DNA of 64,000 nucleotides from the NCBI GenBank assembly GCA_963921935.1, contig OY998181.1, positions 142,189,423 to 142,253,422 on the forward strand, in the 5' to 3' direction. The notes below the pieces were generated by a model. It made no database searches, had not been told where the DNA came from, and was given only the letters and a program-made list of their open reading frames with translations. The translations under genes and the position numbers were made by a program. This document shows, one piece after another, positions 10,939 through 21,375 of this stretch (positions within the stretch are counted from its first letter, which is position 1; the number at the start of each line of letters is the position of its first letter). The DNA comes from Galeruca laticollis. Its lineage: Eukaryota > Arthropoda > Insecta > Coleoptera > Chrysomelidae.

Positions 10939-12837
10939 ATGTATAAAGATGGGAACTTGGTAGATGGACGTTGGACCTACATCGTAAGTAATAAATTCAA
11001 AATTGTTAATAATATATGCATAATTAATATAAAACACCGGATTTACGTTTCGTCGCGGGATTGTTTAAAAATATACGCATATTCCGCTCATAAGAAATGT
11101 AATGTATTTATTCTTCAACTAAACCAAGTTAGGCAGAGCCCATAATGTTCTAATCTATTATTCATCAAATAATTACAATAATTTGGAGTCAGTAAGAAGG
11201 TATTTAAAAGAAGATAAAAGAAAATTAACGAAGGAGGAATTGAGACTGATCACAGCTTCCAAGTCAAGAGAGAAGAAAATAGAAAAGAGTTCTCCAAAAT
11301 TGGCTCAGCCTGGAAATCTTCAGAATATTGAATCGGACTATGTAGTCTAAAAGCAAGATCGGGGTTTTAGGACATAATGATAGAAACAAAAATTAACTCT
11401 TTGATATGTGCAAAGAGAATATAACGAATATATTAGATGTGTTGGTCAACCTTTCCATGTATTCATTTATAGCTTAGAACAGCTCGAAATACTGATGAGA
11501 AATTAACGAGAATTGATTCTATACCTAGACTCTACAAGGAATGTAATTCGGATGACGAAATTCGTGAAAAAGAAGATATTTTATTACGTCGGAGTGATAT
11601 TGACATGTCTCAATGAAAGGATTTGCTCCATTTTCGAAATGTTTAGCTGTGATCATGACACAACCTCGATTGGTGTATGGATGGCTAAATTTAAATCGTT
11701 TATTCTGCAGAAAAAGAAGAAACGGCCGTACTTCAGAAGAGTTGTAACAGATTTCAGTTTTGCTCTAATCAATTTCACTCTCATTTTTTGGAATAAGACA
11801 CTGATTATTGAGATATGGCATTTGACTATATATTTACCAACGACAGTGACATAAGATATAACTCTAATCCATCTCTATTACTCCCATTTTTTCAAAATGA
11901 TAAGATATTGATGAACTGGATAAAAATAAGGGAAATCTGAAATTTTTGAGGCAGGTGATTGCGGCATGTATCAACTTCAATAGTTTCAAGGTTATCGAGG
12001 AATGGTTCATTAATTTGGGAATTGTCCTACTAGCTCGCAAAAAATCTGAAAGAGTTGCGGAAGCTCTGAAAAATTTAATAATAATATGTAATCATTATAA
12101 AAATTTGAATGAACCGATAGAAAGTTCTACAATACCTGAAGGATCAGCGAGCCTGAAAATGTAAGAAAGTGCCCTTTATGGAAATAGCGAGATTGATCAA
12201 CTCGGCGATAAACTGCAAAAAATCATCAAAAAAGAAGATTGCGGTAGCGGCCACAATGTTTATAATAATAAAGAATTTTTCGGGGTAATTTTGAAAAGGT
12301 ATTTCACCTATTTACCACTATCGACTGGTTTTCTGATTGAACAATCTACTACTAGAAGATTCAGTAATGCTCCAGTGCAGAACTGGTTTTCAGTTGTGAA
12401 GAATCATATTATAAAAAATACTTTCAACCTACAAAGGTGTAGTAGAATTGTAAGACTAATAAGGAAGAGGGTACTATCATATTATAAAGAGATCAAATTG
12501 GCAATACCGAAAGAGAGATGCACGTTCAGGAAAAGAAAGGCGAATTCTCAAATAACTGACACAAACTAAAGAATGGAGTAAGAAGAGGAGAGTGAACAAC
12601 TTCAATCAAACTCATTTAATTAAATTATCCCAAGAAATCAGGGAAACAAATCAGAAATCATCCGACATTGAAGAATCGCCAAGGATATTGGAAGAGGCCT
12701 GCATGACTTTTCTCTCAAAACTAAAATACAAACCTCAGGATCTGAAACTACTAGAACGCGAAACAAGGAATCAGAGATTGGATCGACGTTGGTTTGATGA
12801 AAGGAAAAAACGACGAACAACTTTATATTTCGGAGAC
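10939..12837 (+). pseudogene. Decayed transposase-like gene with YqaJ-like end
   Basis: A series of plus-strand fragments in shifting frames reads as one decayed protein. Visible pieces are YAYSAHKKCNVFIL near 11085, a FRRVVTDFSFALINF stretch near 11733 (similar to the second catalytic region of MULE-like transposases), a helical piece at 11946-12164, SNAPVQNWFSVVKNHII near 12364, and a basic region up to 12590. The last piece, 12592-12837, ends with LLERETRNQRLDRRWFDERK, which resembles the start of a YqaJ-type exonuclease domain. The gene stops abruptly where Harbinger H2 begins. The family assignment is an inference; the order and strand of the pieces are seen. Confidence 0.45.
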
Positions 12838-14415
12838 GTTTTGTTACTAATACAACTTTAGTTGCTATTTCTGGTTCCAAAAGCATAGGTTTCCTCAATA
12901 CCCGACATACTGCACTCATTATCCCAAAAGCATTCTCGACGATGCCGCGATCTCCAGAATGACGGTAATAAACACACGTTCCACTGAACGAGGCTCGGGA
13001 TTTCCTTCAAATGGTTAGATCGTATATTCATTTAAAGCAAACGCTTTGTCACTCAATATGTAATATGGTACTTCTATAGAATACGGAACTTGCAGGACTT
13101 CTGGCTGAGGAATTTTTAATTCATGCCTTTCCAACTTCTTGTACAATGTCGTATTTTTAAATACACCACCGTCTGATATCCTGATATAATTGTAGTCAGC
13201 GTCTACTAACGCAAAAAGCACGATGCTAAAAAAATGTTTATAGTTGTAGTATTCAGTTCCTGAATTAATAGGTGCTTGTAACATAACGTGCTTTCCATCC
13301 ATGGCTCCGATTGCGGAGGTAATTGCCATTTTCTTTTAAATTCTGCGGAAATCTGGAGCCACTCTTCTGTAGTAGATAGTAGTTGGAAACATAAACAATA
13401 TAAATTAGGTAGTAAAAATAACATTTTAGAAACAAGCCATGCAAGTGTTAATCATTAGAATTAGCACATAAAAGTTGTTTATATTATGAAGTATTTTATA
13501 GTAATTTTTATTTTAGGAGCACTCCGAAATAGAAGTTTCTACAGAGCCAAATTCGCATTCGGTCACCTCTTCAGCTACTGCGACTAGCGCAATTGCAGTT
13601 AATTCTTGGAATGACGCGTACTTTGCCTACGCTTTGATCTTAGCAAACGAACTGCTAAAAAATATGATCCAAACACTCTGGTGCACGTAAAGAAAGCCAT
13701 CGCAAACATTTTATTTAATGCAGATATGGGAATATACTCTGCTCCTTCATCATATGGCACTACATTTCAAACACCCATCTCGTACGTTTCACCTTCTGAG
13801 TCATCAACAACTTCAAATGAGTGTATAACGCAAACATCCCTTTTAACATTAAACGCTTTCCCCACATCATCAGACACATTACATTTCAGGAATCTCTAGT
13901 GATGTTATTAAATATTTGAACGTTTTTCACCTTAAATATGGAACAGCTAGATCTAAGTACAGGTTTTCTAAATAAAGTCATATGAAACACAAAGAATAAA
14001 TGTGTTAACCTGATTGAATGATTCTTGATATTTCGCTTTTCGATATTTTGAAGAGCTATTGTAGACTAGTGTAGGAATCACCCGTTGCAAGAAATCTCAA
14101 ACATAGCGTCAATCTCTCCCTAACGGTAATCGCCTCTCTCATGTTGGTGTCCATTTTTCTTACTAAAGGATCGAGTAGTGACATGAGATGTTCAAAGTCT
14201 TGTGTAGTCATCCGAGTAAAGTTTCTCATGGTACCTTCGCAAGGTTCCGCGGTCATATCCCTCAGTAGTCTATTTCCATATTGAGATCTCCATCGAAATA
14301 TTTCTCTGCTCCACCATCGGCGTCTTGTATTACTTCTCTTTTTATTCCTCGAAAAAATCATCGTCATAGCTGCAAATGCTGCACTCGGTCTTAACGGCAT
14401 CATTTTCTCGCACAA
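12838..14415 (-). pseudogene. Harbinger DDE transposase of H2, broken
   Basis: Exon 1 (14056-14415) has the family pattern NFTRMTTQDFEHLMSLLDPLV and RERLTLCLRFLATGDSYTSLQ, then a stop at 14056-14058 in place of the usual continuation. Exon 2 starts near 13365 and keeps AMDGKHVML (first Asp) and YYILSDKAFALNEY (second Asp). It has lost about nine residues just before RISDGGVF, carries a stop near 13015, and keeps GIVENAFGIMS (catalytic Glu, near 12925) in another frame. A further frame change lies near 13325. The C-terminus is cut at 12838. It cannot encode an active enzyme. Confidence 0.82.
13517..13899 (+). pseudogene. MADF protein last exon of H2, broken
   Basis: The exon follows an acceptor (TATTTTAG at about 13509-13516) and reads EHSEIEVSTEPNSHS, then degenerates to a stop near 13690. 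A frame change leads into VKKAIANILFNADMG, the typical C-terminal block of the Harbinger MADF partner, followed by a Ser/Thr-rich tail ending at 13899. The block between them, normally FGE.VA.KLR, is decayed. The 5' exon with the MADF domain is lost with the left end of the element. Confidence 0.72.
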
Positions 14416-14689
14416 ACTGACAGCTCACGCTATTTTCGCCTGGAACCCGAAACGTTTCGCCCGGTTGCCCGAAAGAAATTTTTGCGAAACAGTTTCACGC
14501 AAGGACAACCCACCTTAAAATTATGGAACACACAAAATTTAATGAGAAAAATTTATATTGTATTAAGTCTAAAAAACATTCAGTAACATAGATAATTTAA
14601 GAAAACATGTCAAAGGTATTCATATTGGCGATGACACTTATTTGAAGTCTCTTCAGACTACAAAGAGTGAAAATGAGACAGATCAAATA

Positions 14690-16583
14690 TGATGTCACTT
14701 GTGAAAAGATTTTTAGCAATAGATTTAATTTTAAAATGCATTTTGAAAGATTTCACATTCATAAATCAATGAAAATAAAAAGGAAAGTTGTGTTGAACAA
14801 ACCAAAGATGAGATAACAATGTTCTATATGTAATAGGGAATTTGTAAATTCGTCAAATTTGAAGCGAGACATGAAACAGCTGCATAGAGAACAAAAAGTT
14901 TCTAAACAACAGAACATTAAAAATGACCAAGGTTTATGCGATCAGTACCCTAGAATCTTCAAGCATGTGAATAGTTTGGAAAGACATAACGCACTAAAGC
15001 ATTCTACACAAGTTTTAAATACTGCCAAGTGCGTATTTTGCGATAATTTTTCAAACAAAAAATTGTTATATTAATGCATTATAGACATACACACAATTTA
15101 CAAATTGAAGAGGAAAGATATACTTTTACCGACATTGAGAACCTTGTCAGTTGGAAATAAAAGTATGAAAATGATACTAACTGGAAGTTCATTAAGGAGT
15201 GTAACGCCATAAGGGATGGATACGTTTTAAAGACTTTTGAATGTCATCGTTCAGGAAGCTTTTTATCAAGATCTACAGGTTCTCTTCATTTAAAAATTCA
15301 GGGAAGTGTGAAAATAAATGGATTTTGTCCTGCTAGCATAAAATTGAAAAAAAATTGTTTGGTTCAATATGATGTTCATGTTATGTGGGGCATCAGCTTG
15401 AGGTTAAACATTTGAACCTTACTAAGTTTGAGCGAATGTCTTTAGCAACAAAAATTGCCCTTAAAGTTCCCTTTGATGATATACTTGATGAGATACGTAA
15501 TTCGCATTGTGATTCAAATCTCAAGCGTCTTCACATTCTTACCAAGAAAGTTCTATATAATATTGAAACTAGTTTTAATTTATGCTCTACTTCAATAAGG
15601 CATTCTAATGATTTAGTGAGTGTAGAGTTCTGGATTGAAGATGTGCAATAAAAAAGTGATGCAATTTTATTTTATAATAAACCACAGGGGTGCATTCTAC
15701 AAAACTGGAGCCAATTAAAAGGAGAAGACTTTGCATTGGTAATAATGACAGATGCTCAGGCTCAAATGTTGCAAAAATATGGCTCAGACTGTATATGTAT
15801 TTATGGAACTCATAGAATAAGTGGCTACAAGATTCAATTAATTACTTTGCTTGTGGTGGATGATCTACGTCAAGGTTTTTCGTGTGGTTTTTTCATTTCC
15901 AATAGAGCTGATAAAGATGTTATAAGTATATTTCTTCAGCATGTAAACAAAATAGGATCAGCACTAAGACCTAACGTATTCATGTTAGATATGGACAATA
16001 CTTTTACCAATTACTTCATTTTTAAATACTACCAACAACATACTTTTTAATTTATTGATACTTTTCAGATTGTTCTGCACATGGCATGTTGATCAAGCTT
16101 GGAGGAAAAATTTAAAAACTAAAGAAAAGCATTATAATTTTATTTATTAGATGATTTTGTTATTAAATTTTGCAGATTAATTCAATAAAGTAGATTGTAC
16201 ACCAAAATTATTAAGCTGTAAACATTTTATATTATGCTCAATAAATTTTATGAAAATCTAATGTTGGATCGGGACACACTAGAATTTGTAGAGTATTTTA
16301 AGAGTTATAATATGACCAATGCAGAATCTTGTGGTTATTGCAATAGATTAAACTTAAATACGCATTTGGAAAGAATGCATAGAACTCTTACGCACACTTC
16401 CTGTGAAAATGTCAAAAGACTTGATAAAGGAGTTATTGCAATAATGAGACTAGTAAGGGACAAGTGCATAGATCGTTTAATTGTGTTAAATAAGGGGAAA
16501 TTAACTAAGAAAATCCAACTGATCCGTTCTCGTCACACCAAAAATGGGTTTAAACTAAGGAACCAGCACAGACAATGGATGTA
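14690..16583 (+). pseudogene. Decayed C2H2 zinc-finger MULE-like transposase
   Basis: Fragments on the plus strand read in order. Four C2H2-type fingers come first (FNFKMHFERFHIH near 14730, CSICNREFVNSSNLKR at 14823, NSLERHNALKHS at 14970, CVFCDNFSNKKLLY at 15030), several with a missing ligand. A piece at 15385-15651 follows. Then comes the MULE catalytic start VIMTDAQAQMLQKYGSDCIC (15739), with ITLLVVDDLRQGF and a LDMDNTFTNYF stretch. The last piece, 16234-16584, has NTHLERMHRTLTH and LDKGVIAIMRLVRDK. At least five frame breaks separate these pieces. The normal role is cut-and-paste transposition of a Mutator-like element. No terminal repeats were identified. Confidence 0.65.
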
Positions 16584-16855
16584 ATGTTTTTTCCAAAGAA
16601 ATGAAAGAATTACATATAACTAAAAAAGTCAAGGAGCATTGTGCAAACGTTTGTTTGCGTTCGCTGGCGTTCCGACTAAAGTCGGTACATCAAAAGGAAT
16701 TCGTTGTGCGTGCACGGTCAGTGTAGACAGGTGATTCGAACAAACCGACCAAACTCGACTTTGTTTTGCATTCGTAGTCAGGTTAAGTTTCGTTATCTAT
16801 AGGTTAAAGCAGTTGTTATTCGCTGTAGGTGTCTATATTGATACATATTATCAAA

Positions 16856-19800
16856 TTGGAATGGGATAACGATAATTGTTTAAAATTAATCGCATTATAT
16901 GCATTAAAACCGGAATTATGACAAGCGACATATAAATTTTACCATAACAAAAATAAAAAATATGACGTTTGGAATGAAATTTCAACAGACATGGGAAGTA
17001 CAACTGATATAGTAAAATCTAAGTTAAATTCACTTCTCTCCTCATTCAGGAGGGAAAAAACCAAACTGGAAGGCTCTGTAGGAACAGGGAAAGGTTTGTA
17101 TGTATTTTACCATTAACACTTTTATTAATGATTAATTTTTTATCAAAGTTAATTATACTTTTTCACATTTACATATTACTAATTTAAAATGATTATCCTG
17201 AATTTAAAAAGTGAATTGTCTATACCTAACTGATATGAAATACCTACATAATATATTTTGTTTATCTACCTAATTTTATGTTTATTTTTACATTTCTAGG
17301 CAGGGATGAAATATATAGAAGTAAATGGTTTGGCCTTTCAATTTTTGATGGTTAAAAATAAATGTAGAAAAAGTCTTAACACACATGATGGAAACAAAAA
17401 GCAAACGGTAGATGTAAGAAATATGGTTGACACATAGTGATCTATAGAGTAGATGATGAGAATATATTTTTATGTAATGAACGGATAAGTGTCTCTATGA
17501 TTTCAAAAAAGATGTTGAAATGAAATTTGGCAGAGAATATATTTTAGTTCCACTACTCCATTAATTACGAAATATTTAGTCCTGTTGGCAGCACTTTATG
17601 TAGAGAAGAGAGAAGTTTGTAATAATTATAGTTCCACGCCCTATAGGTAAATATTAATGAGATTTTCGAAAACTTTCTTTCAGCTTTTACACCAGACAAT
17701 CAAGTTCAGCACATTTTTTTATATTCTAGCTCTACTTACCTATGCATATCTAAGATAAAGATTATGTGAGTTCTGTTTTAAAGTTATTGGTACCTAATTC
17801 TTTTCAATTCATTGTTTAAATTTCATGTCTTTTGAGTAAAAACAATAGTTGCAATATTCTTTAGTACTGCCAATATGGTTGTATGTTGAAAAGTTGTAAT
17901 GTCTGAATATCATGCTTTTTTATTTATTGTATATACTACTTGTTATTTATTTCAAAGTGTTTGTGCATTACTTATTACAGTAGAGGGAAAATGCCAGACC
18001 AAGAACATTGTTCAAGTAATGCACTGACTACATTTAAATTAATATGATATTATATTCAGATTACAAAATGCTCGTATTTTTTTTTATAGAAATAGTACTC
18101 TATTATATTTGATACCACCCTTTCTCTAACATCGAATAATAACCCTTTTCCCATACCAACTCACTCCCAACCTTATGCACATTTCAATAACTATCATTAT
18201 CAATAGGTAAACTACACAATGTAGATTACCTACTGCTGATGATAACTTAGTTTCCATAATGTGCATATACGTTTGAAGTGAGTTGGTGTGGTGAAGGAGT
18301 TATTTGGGTTATTTTTGTCAAATAGTTACATCGATATTATGTAAAAATAATGTTACATTTGTGGCATTTCTACATAACAGGGATGTAAATTTTACATACC
18401 ATCTAGAGTATGTTACGTAATATTTATGTAATCTTGTTATGTTTGAGAGCAGCAGCAGAATGATATAAAATATATGTAAAAATAGTAACATCAATGTTAC
18501 GTAAAAATGAGGTTGTATTTGTGGCAAACATTTTGACATAACATGGATGTAAATTTTACATTACATAGTTACATAACATATAAACATATATTATTAGTTA
18601 TGTAAAATTGATGTGAATTTTACATAATTGTGTTTGCTGGGATTATTCACATTCATTTTGCCAAGGCACATTTCCACTTGTCAAAAAGTATGTAGAAAAT
18701 TCGTTTCGAATTTCTTGAGCATCTAATGGTGATCTTCTGGGTATTTTTCTTAGAAGAAATAGAGACGACATTTCAGTACCGTTTCTCCAGGTGCCAGAAA
18801 TAATATGTCCATTTATTTCAGTATCTAAAGCGTCATTGGGGCAATATATATTCCGTGATGTGTTACTTTTTCGCACAAACTTATGGAGGAATACACCGGT
18901 CATTACAACCACTTGTGCTTTTTCCGGTTGTAGGAGCAGTGGTTTTCTTAAAACACGGAAAACCGATGAACAAATCCCAAATGCGTTGTCGACGACTCTA
19001 CGGGCACGACTTAATCTATAATTAAAAACTCTTTCTTTTGATCGTTTCAGGTAAAACCCTGAATAAGGTTTCATCAAATTGACACTTAAGATAAAAGCCG
19101 CATCTCCCAGGAGAACAAATGGTAATGGCCTGTCCTGCCCCAATAATGTTTTGGTGGTGGTAAATTTAAAAGGCCTTTCTGTAAATCTTTATATAATTTA
19201 GTGCTCTTAAAAACGCCCCCATCAGAGATTCTGCCCTCGCAGCCAACATCCGCAAAAAGAAAATTATAATTTGCATCTATCATGGTAAATGAAACGATGC
19301 TGAAGAAGGATTTATAATTAAAAAATTCGCTTCCACTACCACTAGGGCATTGTATGACTACATGCTTTCCATCTATCGCACCAAGGGCGTGTGAAAAATT
19401 CCACAGTTGTTGAAAATGTTCAGCCACTTGTAACCATTGTTGCCCATTTCCTGGCATCTGAAAATGAAAATAAATGTTACATGCTTTGTCATGTATACCT
19501 TTTCACCTATAACTGTCTTTTTAGGATGAAAACTTTATAACTAATGAGGACGAAAATCAGAAAACCACTGAATATGAGACTTTAGACAATACACATGATA
19601 ATACAGTACCAAAAACATTAGAAAACTGTGCTCAGAATATAGTTTCTAACGACACCGTACAAGAAACAACAATTCAACAAGCTAGTGCTACAGTACCAAA
19701 AACAAAAAAGCGCAAAAGTGAGGTAACATCGGATCCTCGTATTGAAAAAGCCTTTAATATACTACAAAGCTGTGCTGAGCGTGACACTTGTGATATATAT

Positions 19801-20223
19801 GGAGAGTTGGTTGCTACAAAATTAAAAAGGTACACCAAACGAACGCAGAACGTTGTTCAACATTTAGTTAACAACATCTTATTCAACGCAGATATGGGGC
19901 AATATGAAGGAAATACTCCTTACAGTCATGCCAGTTCTTCATATGCATGTACAGTTCCATCGCCATATCCATCACCGCAATCAAATGTTAGCAGTCAACC
20001 TGGATCTAATTTTAGAGTATCTACACCCTATAGTCAACCACCGTCACCTTCTCCAACATATGACGCAACACAACCATACAATGAACCTCAGATAAAAAAT
20101 TCCAGTTTAGTACTTCAACCACCCACAGCGGTCAACACCTCAATAAACACACAAATTTCATCCTCATTAGCAGCAGATTTTGTAACTAACTTTACACCAT
20201 CTTCAGATTATTTATCATTTTGA
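16856..20223 (+). pseudogene. MADF-domain protein of H4, three exons, broken
   Basis: Exon 1 (16856-17093) reads EWDNDNCLKLIALYALKPEL and SKLNSLLSSFRREKTKL, the MADF domain. Its expected start codon is TTG, so the start appears lost, and a TGA at 16919-16921 stands where the family has a Trp after PEL. Exon 2 begins at 17300 (after TTTCTAG) with YRSKWFGL, and a frame change follows near 17330. The last exon, 19525-20223, is fully open. It contains an acidic/Thr-rich start, KKRKSEV, the C-terminal block IYGELVATKLKRYTKR...NNILFNADMG, and a Ser/Pro/Tyr-rich tail. Splice phases agree. Only the last exon is undamaged. Confidence 0.78.
18321..18630. repeat. Diverged tandem pair of 160-bp units rich in TTACAT/ATGTAA
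   Basis: Two units start at 18321 and 18481 (AATAGTTACATCGATATTAT versus AATAGTAACATCAATGTTAC) and each ends with GGATGTAAATTTTACAT. The unit also contains short inverted copies of TTACAT, so it can fold on itself. It lies inside the long MADF intron of H4 and is probably a small nested insertion. No target duplication was identified. Confidence 0.6.
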
Positions 20224-20699
20224 TTTTCGTTTTATTTTGAACCATTCAATTATTATGTTCTATATTTTGATAATACAAAATTAAATAAAACAAACTGTGT
20301 ACAATACTTACTTTAATGTATCCTTCCAAAGCTTCAATAGTTGCTGCGCATACTTCAGGTATTAATTTTGAAATAAGCTGCTTAGAAATTCTAAAAAGAT
20401 ACATTAGACTGCTGTAGGAATCTCCAGTAGCCAAAAAGCGATGTATTACTGCTACTCTGATTTCCACGGGAATAGAGCATCGATAATTGGTATCCTGTTT
20501 ACATATTTGTTGGTCAACTAATGAACATAAAACGTTAAAATCTTCTGTTGACAGGCGACAAAAATTTTTGAATAGACCACTGCTGTCTTCGTTTCTTAAA
20601 TCTTCTAACAGCTGATATGTATTTCTCGATTTCAAGAAACTGGATACCCAAAATCTGCGCTTTTTCTTTCTTTAAATCGTTCTCAATTAAAACGGACAT
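18643..20699 (-). pseudogene. Harbinger DDE transposase of H4, two exons, two frameshifts
   Basis: Exon 1 runs 20699 down to 20312 (donor GTAAGT after GYIK), with a frame change near 20670 in the Lys-rich N-terminus just before RRFWVSSFLKSRN. Exon 2 runs 19457 down to 18643 (acceptor CATTTTCAG). It contains GAIDGKHVVI (first Asp), GRISDGGVF, FVLLGDAAF (second Asp) and RRVVDNAFGIC, where Asp replaces the usual catalytic Glu. One base is missing from a run of A near 19150, shifting the frame between the first and second Asp. The enzyme is therefore doubly dead: frame-broken and with an E-to-D change at the third acidic position. Confidence 0.84.
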
Positions 20700-20917
20700 A
20701 ATAACAAACGCAGTGCCGGCTATAATTTGCTTTTTTCTGGTTCGACCAAAAATGCTTGCGATCGACTGTCGTTAGTGATTGTTCGGTTGGTGAAGACATC
20801 CCGCTACGAACGTTTGCGAGTATTTGCAAACATTTGCAAACGTTTGTTCGGAATGATCTTTCGGTAAGTACATGGCTTTAGATACAATATGTATAAGCAT
20901 ATTCATCTTGTTTGTAG

Positions 20918-21375
20918 ACATCCTATGAATCAAAATGACTCTACATCCTTAGATTTTTTTAATGATAGTAAGTCACATTGTTTTATTTTCGTTAATAAGT
21001 AACTTTTTGGATCAGCGAGAATAATTATCAAATTATTAACCTTTTCCCGATTTGTTTTAAAAATAAAGTAGTAATTGTAATGTTATGTCAGATCCAATAA
21101 CATAATTTCATCTTTTAGGTACTCCAACATCAAGCAATATGCAGGAATGTCAAGCACATTTAATGGATCTGAATGCTACTGCAAAAAATAGAACATTGTC
21201 AGAACCCCTTGATATAACAAGAAGGAAATAAATAAATTCTTCAGTTTATTAATCTTCAAGGCCCTGAAGAAATTCTAGCAATTAAAAACACCATTGCTTC
21301 CATTGGACCCACATTGGAAGCCATAAAAGCTTCAAAGAAATTAGTGTCTCGGGAGTGTAATTCAGCCATAAAATA
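20918..21375 (+). pseudogene. Two-exon gene fragment of unknown family
   Basis: Immediately right of H4 an acceptor (TTTGTAG) opens an exon 20918-20967 reading HPMNQNDSTSLDFFND, with a GTAAGT donor. The next acceptor (CTTTTAG, ending 21118) opens an exon reading TPTSSNMQECQAHLMDLNA in matching phase. After a stop near 21230 another frame reads LQGPEEILAIKNTIASIG and IKASKKLVSRECNSAIK up to a stop at 21375. Helical C-terminal tails like this occur in Myb/SANT-type transposon accessory proteins, but I do not recognise this one with certainty. Confidence 0.4.

Larger units (their letters stand above)
12838..14515. mobile_element. PIF/Harbinger element H2, left-truncated and decayed
   Basis: The right end at 14515 reads inward as AGGTGGGTTGTCCTTGCG and is followed by TAA at 14516-14518. 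The left end is missing: the transposase coding sequence is cut off at about 12838, in the middle of its C-terminal region, and joins the decayed gene to the left. The surviving order is DDE exon 2 (minus), MADF last exon (plus), DDE exon 1 (minus), the same as in the other copies. Confidence 0.8.
16620..20877. mobile_element. PIF/Harbinger element H4
   Basis: The right end at 20877 reads inward AGCCATGTACTTACCG and is followed by TTA (20878-20880). It belongs with H5, whose end starts AGGCGGGTACTCACC and shares the AAATCATTC and CAAACGTTTGC-type motifs. The left end near 16620 keeps the inner part (GCAAACGTTTG at about 16641) but the outermost 15 bp do not match, so it is eroded or slightly truncated. 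All four exon blocks are present. A 1.2-kb stretch without coding signal (17430-18640) lies between the MADF 5' part and DDE exon 2. Confidence 0.83.
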
